Shown: positions 43,460-53,532, counted from the first letter of the stretch. The stretch: DNA of 64,000 bases from an uncultured Prevotella sp. (GCF_946407605.1 NZ_CAMJOS010000005.1:79762-143761), one strand, 5' to 3'. The notes: generated from the sequence alone by a model not told the origin. Translations and numbers: made by a program.

Positions 43460-45030
43460 TAGCCTAACAGTTCAATGGCTTTCTTTGTTCTGCGAATGGT
43501 TTCTTCCTTGCCTAGGAAGGTTGACAGCTCGTACATATCGGGACCCTGACCAGCACCCACGAGGGCAATGCGCCATGCGTTCCAGGGCTTGATGCCAGTC
43601 TGCTCTACCCAGGGGTCGATGACGGCCTTCTGGCCCTCAACGCTCCAGTCTGTGATGGTCTCCAGCACAGCCACCATCTGGCTCATCTGCTCAGCAGTAT
43701 TCTCGTTCCAGTTCTTGCGGATAAACTTGTCGCCTTCCTTGTCGAAGCTGGTGGGAGCCACGAAGAAGAACTTGGTGAGGGGCCACAGGTCGCTGGGGAA
43801 CGACACGTTACGCTTGCGTTTGTTGCCCAGTTTATCCTGATATTCAATGACTTTCGTCTTCATCATCCTTATCACCTCAGCCTCCTGCTCAGCAGTAGCG
43901 TCGATGCCGTTGTCCTTAAGCAGCTTGTCGAAAGCAGGACACCAGTCGGTGTCAGGATGCATGAGCAGATACTGATGGTTGAACCAAGCGGCTTTCACAT
44001 AGTCGAACTTGGCGCCAGCCTTAGAGCACTTGGTGATATCGAACAGGGGCACCAGCTCGTCTAGTGAGAAGATTTCCTGCTCACCACCAGGGTTCCAGCC
44101 CAGCAGAGCCAGGAAGTTGATGACGGCCTCAGGGAAATAACCGTACTCGCGGTAGCCGCTGCAGAACACAGGGTTGCCTTCCTTGTCTTTGCCGTGCCAG
44201 TCGAGGGGGAACACAGGGAATCCCAGCTCGTCGCCATCGCGCTTCGATAGCTTGCCCTTTCCACTCGGCTTGAGCAGCAGGGGCAGATGAGCAAAGCGAG
44301 GCATGGTGTCCTCCCAGCCAAAGGCCTGATAGAGCAGCACATGGAGTGGGGCAGAAGGCAACCACTCCTCGCCACGAATCACGTGGGTAATCTCCATCAG
44401 ATGGTCGTCGACGATGTTAGCCAGATGATATGTAGGCAGCTCGTCGTGACGCTTGTAGAGCACCTTGTCGTCGCAAATCTCGCTCTTCACACGCACCTCG
44501 CCACGAATCATATCATCGACCAGCACTTCCTGACCGGGCTCCACCTTGAAGCGCACCACCCAGGTGTCAGTATCACGCATCAGCTGCTCCACCTCTTCCT
44601 TGGGCAGGGTCAGCGAGTTGCGCATCTGACTGCGAGTGTGGCAGTCGTACTGGAAATTCTCTACAGCCTCGCGCTTGGCAGCCAGCTCCTGAGGTGTGTC
44701 GAAAGCCACGTAGGCCTTACCGTTGTCGAGCAGCAACTGCACATACTTCTTATAGATGTCGCGACGCTCGCTCTGACGATAGGGGCCATAGTTGCCGCCG
44801 AAGCTCACACCTTCGTCGAACTTGATGCCCAGCCACTGGAAGGCTTCGATGATATAAGCCTCAGCCTCAGGCACAAAGCGGGTGGTGTCGGTGTCCTCGA
44901 TACGGAACACCAGCTCGCCGCCGTGCTGACGGGCAAAGAGATAGTTGTACAAAGCGGTACGAACACCGCCGATATGGAGGGGTCCTGTGGGACTGGGTGC
45001 AAAGCGCACCCTTACTTTTCTGTCTGTCAT
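43459..45030 (-). CDS. gltX: Glutamyl-tRNA synthetase
   Basis: A 523-residue class I aminoacyl-tRNA synthetase that charges tRNA-Glu. The HIGH motif is [20 protein letters not shown] and KMSKS is [10 protein letters not shown]. The C-terminal anticodon-binding domain ends with [16 protein letters not shown]. It is the first gene of the run gltX-waaA-phosphoesterase-FMN-binding protein. A -7-like TACCTTTG is present on the minus strand at 45057-45064, without a clear -33 box. Confidence 0.97.
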   Translation of the reverse strand: MTDRKVRVRFAPSPTGPLHIGGVRTALYNYLFARQHGGELVFRIEDTDTTRFVPEAEAYIIEAFQWLGIKFDEGVSFGGNYGPYRQSERRDIYKKYVQLLLDNGKAYVAFDTPQELAAKREAVENFQYDCHTRSQMRNSLTLPKEEVEQLMRDTDTWVVRFKVEPGQEVLVDDMIRGEVRVKSEICDDKVLYKRHDELPTYHLANIVDDHLMEITHVIRGEEWLPSAPLHVLLYQAFGWEDTMPRFAHLPLLLKPSGKGKLSKRDGDELGFPVFPLDWHGKDKEGNPVFCSGYREYGYFPEAVINFLALLGWNPGGEQEIFSLDELVPLFDITKCSKAGAKFDYVKAAWFNHQYLLMHPDTDWCPAFDKLLKDNGIDATAEQEAEVIRMMKTKVIEYQDKLGNKRKRNVSFPSDLWPLTKFFFVAPTSFDKEGDKFIRKNWNENTAEQMSQMVAVLETITDWSVEGQKAVIDPWVEQTGIKPWNAWRIALVGAGQGPDMYELSTFLGKEETIRRTKKAIELLG

Positions 45031-45138
45031 TATACCTTATTATATAAATTTGGCTGCAAAGGTACGAAATAATTCTTAATTATCGGTTGTCAGTTCGAAT
45101 TTTATTCGTTTTACATGCAAGAATTGTCGATAATTTAG

Positions 45139-45146
45139 TATCTTTG
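45139..45146 (+). promoter_or_regulatory. -7 box of the HD-hydrolase gene
   Basis: TATCTTTG at 45139-45146, about 20 bases before the ATG. No clean TTTG lies at the usual distance upstream. Confidence 0.5.
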
Positions 45147-45166
45147 CACGCAAATCCCATAAAACT

Positions 45167-47221
45167 ATGCAGAAATTTAACTTTAAAACAGATATAACAT
45201 GGCGCGATGTGGTGCTGCGTGTGGCCTTGGTGCTGGGCACGGTGGCGCTGATAGTGTGGTTCATGCCTCGCGATAATGCCCACAACTACAAGATGGAGAT
45301 GGGTAAGGTGTGGCTATACAATGATTTGGTGGCCACCTTCGACTTCCCTGTCTTCAAAAGCGACTCGCTGGTACAGAGCGAGCGTGAAGAGGCAGTACGT
45401 AATTTCGCACCCTATTACATCTTCAATAAAGAGGTTGGCCCGCGTCAGGAGAAGCTGTTGGCAGAGCATCTCAGGAAGAACTTCCCAGAGTATGGGCGAA
45501 GCTTCCAGCATACGATGGTCAACTATCTGCAAAAGGTTTATACTATGGGTATCGTCAATGATGAAGAGCCGCTGGGCAATGCCGCAGACTCTTTGCAGAT
45601 GTTGCGACGTATTGACGATAAGGAGGTGACGGAGATCCCTGCCATACAGGTGGCTACGCCGCGTCAGGTCTATGAGGAGTTTCTGCAGTCGCCGCAGTTG
45701 CTGATCTATCGCGATGTGCTCAAGGAGATAGACCTCAACGTGTTCTTGGAACCTAACCTTATCTATGATGAGGACCGTAGTGAGTCGGCACGCCTTGATC
45801 TGCTTAACAGCGTGCCGCTGGCTGTTGGCGTGGTGCAAAGCGGACAGAAGATTGTGAGTCAGGGTGAGGTTGTCACGCCTCAGACCTATCAGGTCATCAG
45901 CTCTTATCTGAAAGAGTTGGACCGTCGTCACTCAAACATTAACTCGGAACTGTCAAAGTTCCTTGGCGAGACGCTCTTCGTGCTGATTATCATCACGCTC
46001 TTTACGCTCTATCTCACGCTTTATCGCAAGGACTATTTTCAGCGCATGCGCTCTATCGGCATGATCTTCGCATTCATCATCATTGCCACAGCAATGGCAT
46101 CGGTCTTGGTGGGACATACCATGTTCCATGTCTTTGTGCTGCCCTTTGCCATTGTGCCGATATTCGTCAGGGTGTTTATGGATTCACGCACAGCCCTGAT
46201 GGCGCATACTACCGTGGTGCTGATATGTGCTTCCCTCCTTCAGAAACCGTTTGAGTTTATTGCTGTAGAGATGGTGGCTGGCTTCACGGCGGTATTCTCT
46301 TTGCGTGAGTTGTCCAGTCGTTCGCAGCTGTTCTGGACGGCTATCATCACCACCATGATGGCGATGGTGACCAACTTGGCTGTCTTCATGATTCTTCATA
46401 ATGACTTTGCAGGCATCGACCGTAGCGAATATGTCTATCTTGCTATCTGCGGCATCATCATCTTCTGTAGTTATCCGTTGCTCTACTTGGTTGAGAAGTT
46501 CTTCGGCTTCATCTCTGATATCACGCTGATTGAGCTGAGCGATATGAATAAAGACCTGTTGCGACGCATGAGCGAGGTGGCTCCAGGCACCTTCCAGCAT
46601 TGTATTCAGGTGGGAAACCTGGCAGCCGAGATAGCCCGAAAACTGGGGGCCAATCCGCAGTTGGTGCGTACTGGCGCTCTCTATCATGACATCGGCAAGA
46701 TGCAGAATCCTATCTACTTCACAGAGAACCAGTCGGGTGGCATTAGTCCTCACGACCAGCTGACCTGTATCGATAGTGCCCAGATGATAATCAGTCATGT
46801 GACGGAGGGCCTGAAACTGGCCGACCAATACAACTTGCCCGTACAAATCCGAGACTTCATAGCCACACACCACGGACTGGGCAAGGCTAAATACTTCTAT
46901 ATTAAGTACAAGAACGAGCATCCCGATGAGCCTGTCGACGACCTGCTCTTTACCTATCCTGGTCCTAATCCCTTTACCAAGGAGCAGGCCATCCTGATGA
47001 TGGCAGATGCTGTGGAGGCGGCTTCACGTTCGCTCCCCGACTATACAGAACATAGCATCCGTCAGTTGGTCAACAAACTCATCGACGGTATGGTGGCCGA
47101 TGGCTTCTTCCATGAGTGTCCCATCACCTTCCGTGATATCCAGTATGCTAAGACGGTGCTCATCGAGAAACTCAAGACCATCTATCATACCCGCATCAGC
47201 TATCCGGAGATGAAGAAATAG
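45167..47221 (+). CDS. PgpH-type 7TM HD-domain phosphohydrolase
   Basis: A 684-residue membrane protein. An N-terminal anchor (VVLRVALVLGTVALIVWFMP) is followed by a long extracytoplasmic domain (about 45-260), then seven membrane helices (about 265-455), then a cytoplasmic HD domain with FQHCIQVGNLA, LYHDIGKMQNP, SHVTEGLKLA and IATHHG. This is the PgpH/YqfF layout, whose studied members hydrolyse cyclic di-AMP. The metal-ligand His/Asp pairs are all present. Activity on c-di-AMP here is inferred from the family. Confidence 0.93.
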   Translation: MQKFNFKTDITWRDVVLRVALVLGTVALIVWFMPRDNAHNYKMEMGKVWLYNDLVATFDFPVFKSDSLVQSEREEAVRNFAPYYIFNKEVGPRQEKLLAEHLRKNFPEYGRSFQHTMVNYLQKVYTMGIVNDEEPLGNAADSLQMLRRIDDKEVTEIPAIQVATPRQVYEEFLQSPQLLIYRDVLKEIDLNVFLEPNLIYDEDRSESARLDLLNSVPLAVGVVQSGQKIVSQGEVVTPQTYQVISSYLKELDRRHSNINSELSKFLGETLFVLIIITLFTLYLTLYRKDYFQRMRSIGMIFAFIIIATAMASVLVGHTMFHVFVLPFAIVPIFVRVFMDSRTALMAHTTVVLICASLLQKPFEFIAVEMVAGFTAVFSLRELSSRSQLFWTAIITTMMAMVTNLAVFMILHNDFAGIDRSEYVYLAICGIIIFCSYPLLYLVEKFFGFISDITLIELSDMNKDLLRRMSEVAPGTFQHCIQVGNLAAEIARKLGANPQLVRTGALYHDIGKMQNPIYFTENQSGGISPHDQLTCIDSAQMIISHVTEGLKLADQYNLPVQIRDFIATHHGLGKAKYFYIKYKNEHPDEPVDDLLFTYPGPNPFTKEQAILMMADAVEAASRSLPDYTEHSIRQLVNKLIDGMVADGFFHECPITFRDIQYAKTVLIEKLKTIYHTRISYPEMKK

Positions 47222-47228
47222 CATTTTT

Positions 47229-47348
47229 GCACACAAAAAGGCAGAAATGTGCAATTGTATTCTGCACAAACTAGTGTGGTTTGTGCAGAATTTAATATTT
47301 GTTAGGTTAACGAAGCTTAAATCGTGCACATTTCTTTCGCTTGTGTGC
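47229..47348. repeat. Nested inverted repeats upstream of the FadL-type gene
   Basis: Inner stem: ATTCTGCACAAAC (47259-47271) with GTTTGTGCAGAAT (47279-47291), 13 perfect pairs around a 7-base loop. Outer arms: GCACACAA (47229-47236) plus GAAATGTGCA (47244-47253) with TGCACATTTC (47325-47334) plus TTGTGTGC (47341-47348). The inner structure follows directly after the HD-hydrolase stop and lies upstream of the porin promoter. Confidence 0.8.
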
Positions 47349-47359
47349 GACAACAAACG

Positions 47360-47367
47360 TACCTTTG
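47360..47367 (+). promoter_or_regulatory. -7 box of the FadL-type gene
   Basis: TACCTTTG followed by CAGCCG, about 35 bases before the ATG at 47401. It lies 12 bases after the last arm of the nested repeat, and the region of the -33 box falls within that arm, so folding or protein binding at the repeat would compete with polymerase. Confidence 0.6.
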
Positions 47368-47400
47368 CAGCCGATTTTTCAAAGTATTGTTAAACAGGAT

Positions 47401-48876
47401 ATGAAAACAAAAGCAATTCTGGCCGGCCTCGTGCTGGCAGCCACAACAGCTCAGGCTGGTGGTATCTTAACCAACACGAATCAAAGTATTGATTTCCTTC
47501 GCAATCCCGCTCGTGATGCAGCTATTGGTCTCGACGGTGTGTACTCAAACCCCGCTGGTGTGGCCTTCATGCCCGAAGGTTTCCATCTGGGCATCAACTG
47601 GCAGTATGCTCACCAGACACGTACGATCACTTCAACGAACCCCGTGTTTGCTTTGGGACGTAAGAATGAGGGTAAGACGGTAAAGACATTCGAAGGTGTG
47701 GCCGATGCGCCTTTTATCCCCTCGCTGCAGGCTGCCTATAATAAAGGTAACTGGAGTCTTCAGTTCAACTTCTCAGTACCTGGAGGTGGTGGTGCCTGTG
47801 AATTCAACGATGGTCTGGGCTCTTTTGAGAGCACAGTAGGTGCTATTGCCAATCAGCTGAAGCCCCTCGGTGCCACTGGTTACGATATGGATGGCTATAT
47901 GCAGGGTCGTCAGTATTACTTCGGTTTCCAGTTGGGTTCTGCTTATAAGGTGAACGATAATCTGGCAGTATATGGTGGTCTGCGCATCCTTTATGGTACA
48001 GCTACCTATAAGGCTAAGATTAGCAATATCATGGTGAATACAGGTGGTGGCTATGTAGATTTCGGCACTTTCCTCGATAATTCTATAGCTACTGTTGATG
48101 CAGGTCTTGATAAGGTGGCTGCAGGTATTGCCCAGTATGAGGCTGCTGGTGCTACAGTTCCTGCGGAATTGGTAGCGCAACAGACTCAATTGAAGGGTAC
48201 GAAGACCAGTCTGAACGCTTTGCAGAAATATTCTCAGGGTGTAAACCTGCTGTGTAACCAGTCAAGTGTAGGCATTGCTCCTGTTGTAGGTGTAGACTAC
48301 AAGATGGGTCAGTTCAACTTTGCTGCTAAGTATGAGTTCAAGACCGAGATTCACATGAAGAACGAGTCTACCGTTAATCAGGCCAGTGAGATTGCCGCTG
48401 TGAATAAGTTCCGTGATGGTGAGGAAATTCCCGAGGATCAGCCTGCCCAGTTGGTTCTTGGTGCTATGTGGAGTCCATTGGATGAGGTGCGCCTGAATGC
48501 TGGTTGGCACCACTATTTCGACAAGAGCACTACATGGTATAACAATTCTCAGGACTTGTTGGACCACGATACAAACGAGTTCCTTTTGGGTGCTGAGTGG
48601 GATGTTAACGACCGTGTGACGATTTCTTTGGGTGGTCAGCTGACCCGCTATGGATTGACTGATGCATATATGAACGATATGTCGTTTGTGGTAAATAGCT
48701 ATAGCATCGGCTTCGGAACCAATTTCAAGGCAACCGACAATGTAACGCTGAAGGCTGGTTATTTCCAGACCAACTATAGCAACTACGACCGTATCACTCA
48801 GGACAATCCTCGTATCAGCGATACTTTCACACGTACCAACTATGTGCTGGGACTGGGTTGCGAAGTAACGCTCTAA
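47401..48876 (+). CDS. Outer-membrane transport protein, OmpP1/FadL family
   Basis: A 491-residue outer-membrane barrel for hydrophobic compounds. The start ATG (47401) gives a signal peptide (MKTKAILAGLVLAATTAQAG). The mature N-terminus has the family pattern of a hatch region followed by RNPARDAAIGLDGVYSNPAGVAFMPEG, with NPAG as the signature. The C-terminal barrel ends RTNYVLGLGCEVTL. A Gln/Ala-rich coiled segment (about 215-265) looks like an extended loop. Its stop overlaps the end of the convergent RDD gene by four bases. Confidence 0.9.
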   Translation: MKTKAILAGLVLAATTAQAGGILTNTNQSIDFLRNPARDAAIGLDGVYSNPAGVAFMPEGFHLGINWQYAHQTRTITSTNPVFALGRKNEGKTVKTFEGVADAPFIPSLQAAYNKGNWSLQFNFSVPGGGGACEFNDGLGSFESTVGAIANQLKPLGATGYDMDGYMQGRQYYFGFQLGSAYKVNDNLAVYGGLRILYGTATYKAKISNIMVNTGGGYVDFGTFLDNSIATVDAGLDKVAAGIAQYEAAGATVPAELVAQQTQLKGTKTSLNALQKYSQGVNLLCNQSSVGIAPVVGVDYKMGQFNFAAKYEFKTEIHMKNESTVNQASEIAAVNKFRDGEEIPEDQPAQLVLGAMWSPLDEVRLNAGWHHYFDKSTTWYNNSQDLLDHDTNEFLLGAEWDVNDRVTISLGGQLTRYGLTDAYMNDMSFVVNSYSIGFGTNFKATDNVTLKAGYFQTNYSNYDRITQDNPRISDTFTRTNYVLGLGCEVTL

Positions 48877-49586
48877 ATTTCCTCTAAGGCATAATACTGA
48901 TAATCGCGAACGACCCGCTGCAAGAAGGCGAGGTCGTTCGCTTCTTTTCTCTCGATATTGAACTTCTGCTGCACCTTCTTGGCCAACTGGTTGAGGCGAA
49001 GGTCAAAGCCGTCGCGCTGTGTGCTGATAGCACGAGTGATAATCTCTATCTGCTCCAGCGACAGGTCGGAAGCCTGCGGATAGCGCGGCGTATAGTTCTT
49101 TGCCAGATAGTCGTACTCATCCAGACTAATCTGTATCTTCTTGTATTTCTGCTTCTTGATAACCACCGTGCCAGCTGCCATGTCGCCCAGTCGCTGGTTG
49201 TTGCGGTTCAGAATCATGGCAACAAGTCCTACGAAGCTGGTGGCAGGACCATCGATGAGCCAGAGCATCCATCGCATCAGGTAGGCGCCCAGCGTAGGCA
49301 TCGAGCCGTCCATCTTCACCACTCGGATATTTAAGACCATCTTTCCCAAGGTCTGTCCCTGGTTAAGGACTTCACAAATCAGCGTGTAGAACAGCAGCGG
49401 GAATAAATAGAGTGTGGCAACAACCCATCCGCTGATATTTGTTTCTACAACAAACCATGTTAGCAGAGCTATATAGGCCAGTAGCACACCCCAGTCGATG
49501 AGCTGCGCAAAGATGCGGTCGCCCACGCTGGCCACCGTTGGTTGTATGCGAACATATTGTCCTGTAATAATGCCTGATTCTGCCAT
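48873..49586 (-). CDS. RDD family membrane protein
   Basis: A 237-residue inner-membrane protein. The RDD signature residues are visible in VGDRIFAQLIDWGVLL and NNQRLGDMAAGTVVI, with three to four hydrophobic helices between. The C-terminal 80 residues are a charged cytoplasmic helical region (YPQASDLSLEQIEIITRAISTQ). RDD proteins often occur beside SpoIIM-like and MoxR/DUF58 genes, as here, in divergent orientation. Function is unknown; transport of ions or osmolytes has been proposed for some members. Confidence 0.88.
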   Translation of the reverse strand: MAESGIITGQYVRIQPTVASVGDRIFAQLIDWGVLLAYIALLTWFVVETNISGWVVATLYLFPLLFYTLICEVLNQGQTLGKMVLNIRVVKMDGSMPTLGAYLMRWMLWLIDGPATSFVGLVAMILNRNNQRLGDMAAGTVVIKKQKYKKIQISLDEYDYLAKNYTPRYPQASDLSLEQIEIITRAISTQRDGFDLRLNQLAKKVQQKFNIERKEANDLAFLQRVVRDYQYYALEEI

Positions 49587-49694
49587 TTGTCAGCTCTGTT
49601 GTGATAATGTGATTGCAAAGTTACGAAAAAAATGCAAAAGCGTGCGGTTATTTGGCAATTATTTATTAATTTTGTGCCAAATTTCATTCTACGC

Positions 49695-50669
49695 ATGAAA
49701 GAAGTGACGTTTATCAGACAGAATCTCGAGAAATGGCGAGCCTATGAGACGGTGGCAGAGAGTCCGAGACTCTCATCACCCGACGAGATGGCTGATGCCT
49801 ATATCGATGTGACTTCCGACTTGGCATTCTCGCAGACGCACTATCCCAATTCGCGTATCACGCTCTATCTGAACAACCTCGCTTCGGCCATCCATAATAA
49901 TATCTATCGCAACAAACGGGAACGGTGGTCACGTATCATCACGTTTTGGACACGGGAGGTTCCCCAGATTATGTGGGATGCCCGTAAGGAGCTGCGCCTG
50001 TCGTTTATCATCTTCCTGGCCAGTGCACTGGTTGGGATGGTGTCACAATGGTTAGACCCCGAGTTCTCGCGACTCATCTTAGGAAACGCTTATGTGGATA
50101 TGACGCTGGAGAATATCGAGAACGGCAATCCGATGGCTGTCTATGACGGCTCTCCAGAGGGTATGATGTTCATAGGTATCACCACAAATAATATCAAGGT
50201 GTCGTTTATGGCTTTCGCCTCAGGACTGCTGACCAGCTTTGCCACTGGCTTTGTGCTGTTTCAGAATGGCATCATGATAGGGGCCTTCCAGACGTTCTTT
50301 GCCCAGCACGGTCTGTTGTGGGAGTCGGCATTGGCTATCTGGCTTCATGGCACCATCGAGATTTCTGCAATCATAGTAGCGGGTGCTGCTGGCCTGGCCA
50401 TGGGCAATGGATGGCTGTTCCCAGGTACCTACTCTCGCCTCTACTCCTTCCGTCGTGGTGCCAAACGCGGTCTGAAAATTGTCGTTGGCACCGTGCCTCT
50501 CTTCTGTATTGCCGGCTTTATAGAGAGTTTCCTGACTCGCCATACGGAGTATCCCAATGCGTTCCGTCTGACGGTCATTCTGCTCTCTGCAGCCTTTATC
50601 ATATATTACTATATTGTCTTACCCTATTTAAGAAACAGAAACCATGCAACAGCAAACCCCGAAAATTGA
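49695..50669 (+). CDS. Stage II sporulation protein M-like membrane protein
   Basis: A 324-residue membrane protein of the SpoIIM family. The start at 49695 (MKEVTFIRQNLEKW) avoids an upstream extension that runs through a promoter-like TAATTTTG. Features are a helical cytoplasmic N-terminus, then helices including FIIFLASALVGMVSQ, ITTNNIKVSFMAFASGLLTS and LWESALAIWLHGTIEISAIIVAGAAGL. These match the SpoIIM family found in non-sporulating Bacteroidetes next to RDD, MoxR and DUF58 genes. No peptidoglycan hydrolase is encoded near, so the sporulation role does not apply. Confidence 0.88.
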   Translation: MKEVTFIRQNLEKWRAYETVAESPRLSSPDEMADAYIDVTSDLAFSQTHYPNSRITLYLNNLASAIHNNIYRNKRERWSRIITFWTREVPQIMWDARKELRLSFIIFLASALVGMVSQWLDPEFSRLILGNAYVDMTLENIENGNPMAVYDGSPEGMMFIGITTNNIKVSFMAFASGLLTSFATGFVLFQNGIMIGAFQTFFAQHGLLWESALAIWLHGTIEISAIIVAGAAGLAMGNGWLFPGTYSRLYSFRRGAKRGLKIVVGTVPLFCIAGFIESFLTRHTEYPNAFRLTVILLSAAFIIYYYIVLPYLRNRNHATANPEN

Positions 50670-51615
50670 GATTTACCGTACCCGCACCTTTACGGATAAG
50701 CTGGGTGACACCTTTAACTTCTTGCGTGAGAACTGGCGCACTATTTTGAAGTATTTCATCTATATCATGCTGCCCGTCAGCATGGTGATGGCCTTCTTTG
50801 CCAATCACTTCTGGAATGGTTATATCAGTCTGATAACGACAATCAGCTCGGCTGGCTCGATGGCTAATGAAGAGCTGATCACCTTCGGACTCTCGTCGTT
50901 GGCAACCCTGGTTGTGGGTATCCTATCGTATATGATTCTCGCAGCCTTGCTCTTTGCCATGATACGTCTATATACCGTTAGACAGGAGCGACTGGCCAAC
51001 CTGACGATGGACGAGCTGAAGCCAGAGCTATGGTTCTGCTTTAAGCGTTGCGTAATCATGACGCTGGTGGGAGTGGTCATCGCCATCGCCATTCTGGTGC
51101 TCTTTGCATTGGTGATGGTCCTCTTATTCTCACTCAACGAAGTATTGGCATTGCTGGGAGTGGTATTGCTCTATGCCTTGATGCTGGCCATCATGTTGCC
51201 TATGACCATGGTGCCTCCCGTTTATCTGATGGAGGGTCAAACAGGTGTATTCGAGGCTTATATGAAAGGCATCCGTCTGGGATTCGCCACTTGGGGCGGC
51301 ATCTTTGCCATCACCTTTGTGATAAGCTTCATCACTTTTGTCATCCAGTCGTTTACCATGATGCCTTGGTACATCCTGTCAATGGTGAAGATGGTGTTTA
51401 CGGTGTCCGACAAGCAGGATGGCAGTTTCTTCAACTCGTTCCTGTACGATGCCCTCCAGTACATCACCTGCATCCTCACCTGTCTGGGCTATTACGTCTC
51501 GTGCATCCTCACGATTGTTGGCACCACCATTCAGTATGGTCATGCCAGCGATAAGATTGATGGGGTAGGAGTGGCCAAGAATATTGAGCGCTTCGACGAG
51601 TTCGATAACTTCTAA
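50644..51615 (+). CDS. Polytopic membrane protein of the MoxR cluster, unknown family
   Basis: A 323-residue protein with about six to seven hydrophobic helices in pairs (LVVGILSYMILAALLFAMI, LVGVVIAIAILVLFALVMVLL, ALLGVVLLYALMLAIMLPM). It resembles the glycerophosphoryl-diester-phosphodiesterase membrane domain / DUF975 kind of membrane module, but I cannot name the family. Its start overlaps the SpoIIM-like gene by 26 bases. It is conserved in position in this cluster, probably as a membrane partner. Confidence 0.7.
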   Translation: MQQQTPKIEIYRTRTFTDKLGDTFNFLRENWRTILKYFIYIMLPVSMVMAFFANHFWNGYISLITTISSAGSMANEELITFGLSSLATLVVGILSYMILAALLFAMIRLYTVRQERLANLTMDELKPELWFCFKRCVIMTLVGVVIAIAILVLFALVMVLLFSLNEVLALLGVVLLYALMLAIMLPMTMVPPVYLMEGQTGVFEAYMKGIRLGFATWGGIFAITFVISFITFVIQSFTMMPWYILSMVKMVFTVSDKQDGSFFNSFLYDALQYITCILTCLGYYVSCILTIVGTTIQYGHASDKIDGVGVAKNIERFDEFDNF

Positions 51616-51666
51616 TCACTCTTCACCTTTCACCCTTCACCTTTCACCTTTCACCTTTCACCTTTC
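51616..51666. repeat. CACCTTTCAC-type start-proximal tandem repeat
   Basis: The complete spacer between two cluster genes is made of five to six copies of CACCTTTCAC / CTTCACC units, ending TTTC directly before the ATG. Related pyrimidine arrays occur in frame in iorA (34207-34240) and in the DUF58 gene (55672-55712). Confidence 0.85.
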
Positions 51667-52278
51667 ATGCCCGATACCCTTCAAATAGATTCCGTGCAGC
51701 TGGTTGCCTTCCAGCAAGACCCGCGCTATGACTACGACCGTGAACTCATGGGTGGTAGTCAGAATCTGTTGGAATGGCTATCGGAGGTCATCAGCGAATG
51801 GATAAAAGATACTTTCGATGTGGTGCTCGACAACGACTTCACCTATTACCTATTAATATTTATAGGTGTACTGGTGCTGGCTTTCCTGGCGTGGCTCTGG
51901 TGGTATAAGCGTCCGAAGCTGTTTATGAAGGGAGATAAAGAAGAGCCGCTGGATTATGACGTAGAGGAAGATACTATCTATGGTGTTAACTTCGAGGCAG
52001 ATATAAAGCAGGCATTGAAGGCTGCTGACTATCGTCAGGCCGTCAGACTGAGCTATCTGCAGACCTTGAAGTATCTGGAAGATACAGGTAAGATTGAGTG
52101 GCAGCCTTCAAAGACGCCTTCACAGTATGTGCGTCAAGTCAATATGCCTGCCTTCTCATCGCTCTCGCGTCATTTCATCAATGTGCGCTATGGCAACTAC
52201 GAAGCCACTGCCGAGCTCTACGAACAGGTGAAAGCCCTGCAGGCCAAAGTCATGAAAGGAGGTGGCACTTATGAGTAG
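51667..52278 (+). CDS. DUF4129 domain protein
   Basis: A 203-residue protein with one membrane helix (about 60-79, YYLLIFIGVLVLAFLAWLWW). The cytoplasmic C-terminal DUF4129-like domain contains IKQALKAADYRQAVRLSYLQTLKYLEDTGKIEWQPSKTPSQYVRQ, the typical pattern of this family seen next to MoxR ATPases and transglutaminases. Its end overlaps the DUF4350 gene by 8 bases. Confidence 0.82.
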   Translation: MPDTLQIDSVQLVAFQQDPRYDYDRELMGGSQNLLEWLSEVISEWIKDTFDVVLDNDFTYYLLIFIGVLVLAFLAWLWWYKRPKLFMKGDKEEPLDYDVEEDTIYGVNFEADIKQALKAADYRQAVRLSYLQTLKYLEDTGKIEWQPSKTPSQYVRQVNMPAFSSLSRHFINVRYGNYEATAELYEQVKALQAKVMKGGGTYE

Positions 52279-53530
52279 TCGCAATAAGTTTATCATAGGC
52301 ATCCTCGTCATGCTGCTTGTCGTGCTGATCATCGAATATCGCATGCCTCGCCATTTCGTGTGGCAACCCACATTTAGTCATGTGGATGCGCAGCCCTTCG
52401 GCTGTCAGGTGTTCGATAGTGTGATGAAAGCCACCATGTCTAATGGTTATATCGTTGACAATCGTACGTTGAGGCAGATCTTTACTGATGATAGCGTGGC
52501 AGACAGTCCCAAGTCAATCCTGATTATCACGAATGAAAGCTTCTCAGAGCGTGACTGTAACTATATCCTGCAACTGGCATCTGAGGGTCATACGCTGATG
52601 GTGGCTACGTCGATTCCTTATGACTGGAGCGACACACTAGGTTTTGATACCAAATGGAATAGCCTGTTCAGGTTGCAGGATGTGGCAGGGAAAGCGCCCA
52701 CCAAAGCCCTTGTGGCCTGGGCGCAGGACAGCATCTACGCCCACCATCCATTGTCGTTGCATGTCTATTCGCAGATGATTGAACGGACCATACAGCCTTC
52801 TGACACCATCCCATCTCGGGTGCTGATGACCTTTAAATCGCCGGATGATGAGGAGGATGATGACGATGAAGATGTGGAGCAGAAACCAAATGCACTAGCT
52901 GTATCCTATCCTATTGGCAAGGGAGAATTTATCCTCGTGTCGGCTCCGCTACTGCTTACCAACTATACGATGGTGAGTAGTGACGGATGGGCGCTGATAG
53001 GACGACTGATGGACCGTCTGAAGCAACATCCCGTCATTCGTACTGAGGCCTATATGAGCATCACGGCACAAAAGGAGTCTACACCTTTTTATGTGTTCCT
53101 CAGGGAACCACCGTTGCGCTGGGCACTCTATTTGACGTTGCTCTCCATCCTGCTGTTCTGCATCTTCACGGCACGTCGCCGTCAGCGTGTCATCCCCGTG
53201 GTGCAGAAGCCGCAGAACCATAACCTGGAGTTTGTCCGTCTCATCGGCACGCTCTACTGGCAGGACCATTGGAACCCTGGTCTCTTGGCTAAGAAGCTCA
53301 CATATACCACCGAAGAGATTCGTCGCCAGACGGGCATCGACATCACTGTCACCGACAGCTCGCCCTCTGGTCCTATTGCTCTTCTGGCCCGTCATACTGG
53401 TATCGACGAGCAAGAGCTGAGCCTGATACTGAAGAATATCCGTGAAGCTGCCAGCGGTAACCATATCGTCAGCGATGCGGAGCTGAAAACCTATATCAAT
53501 GAACTGAATAAAATACAACAATCTCTATAA
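52271..53530 (+). CDS. DUF4350 domain protein
   Basis: A 419-residue protein with an N-terminal helix (FIIGILVMLLVVLIIEY), a periplasmic domain with a DUF4350-like Rossmann-type core (SILIITNESFSERDCNYIL and GKGEFILVSAPLLLTNYTM), a second helix near residue 275-295 (LRWALYLTLLSILLFCIF) and a cytoplasmic tail (EFVRLIGTLYWQDHWNP). ATG 52271 is preferred over the GTG at 52262. A Glu/Asp run (DDEEDDDDEDVEQK) interrupts the periplasmic domain. The role is unknown. Confidence 0.8.
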   Translation: MSSRNKFIIGILVMLLVVLIIEYRMPRHFVWQPTFSHVDAQPFGCQVFDSVMKATMSNGYIVDNRTLRQIFTDDSVADSPKSILIITNESFSERDCNYILQLASEGHTLMVATSIPYDWSDTLGFDTKWNSLFRLQDVAGKAPTKALVAWAQDSIYAHHPLSLHVYSQMIERTIQPSDTIPSRVLMTFKSPDDEEDDDDEDVEQKPNALAVSYPIGKGEFILVSAPLLLTNYTMVSSDGWALIGRLMDRLKQHPVIRTEAYMSITAQKESTPFYVFLREPPLRWALYLTLLSILLFCIFTARRRQRVIPVVQKPQNHNLEFVRLIGTLYWQDHWNPGLLAKKLTYTTEEIRRQTGIDITVTDSSPSGPIALLARHTGIDEQELSLILKNIREAASGNHIVSDAELKTYINELNKIQQSL

Positions 53531-53532
53531 GT

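Noticed and set aside
46184..46921. 245-codon minus-strand open frame inside the HD-hydrolase gene
   Set aside because: It is a shadow frame; the plus strand carries the catalytic HD motifs over the same bases.
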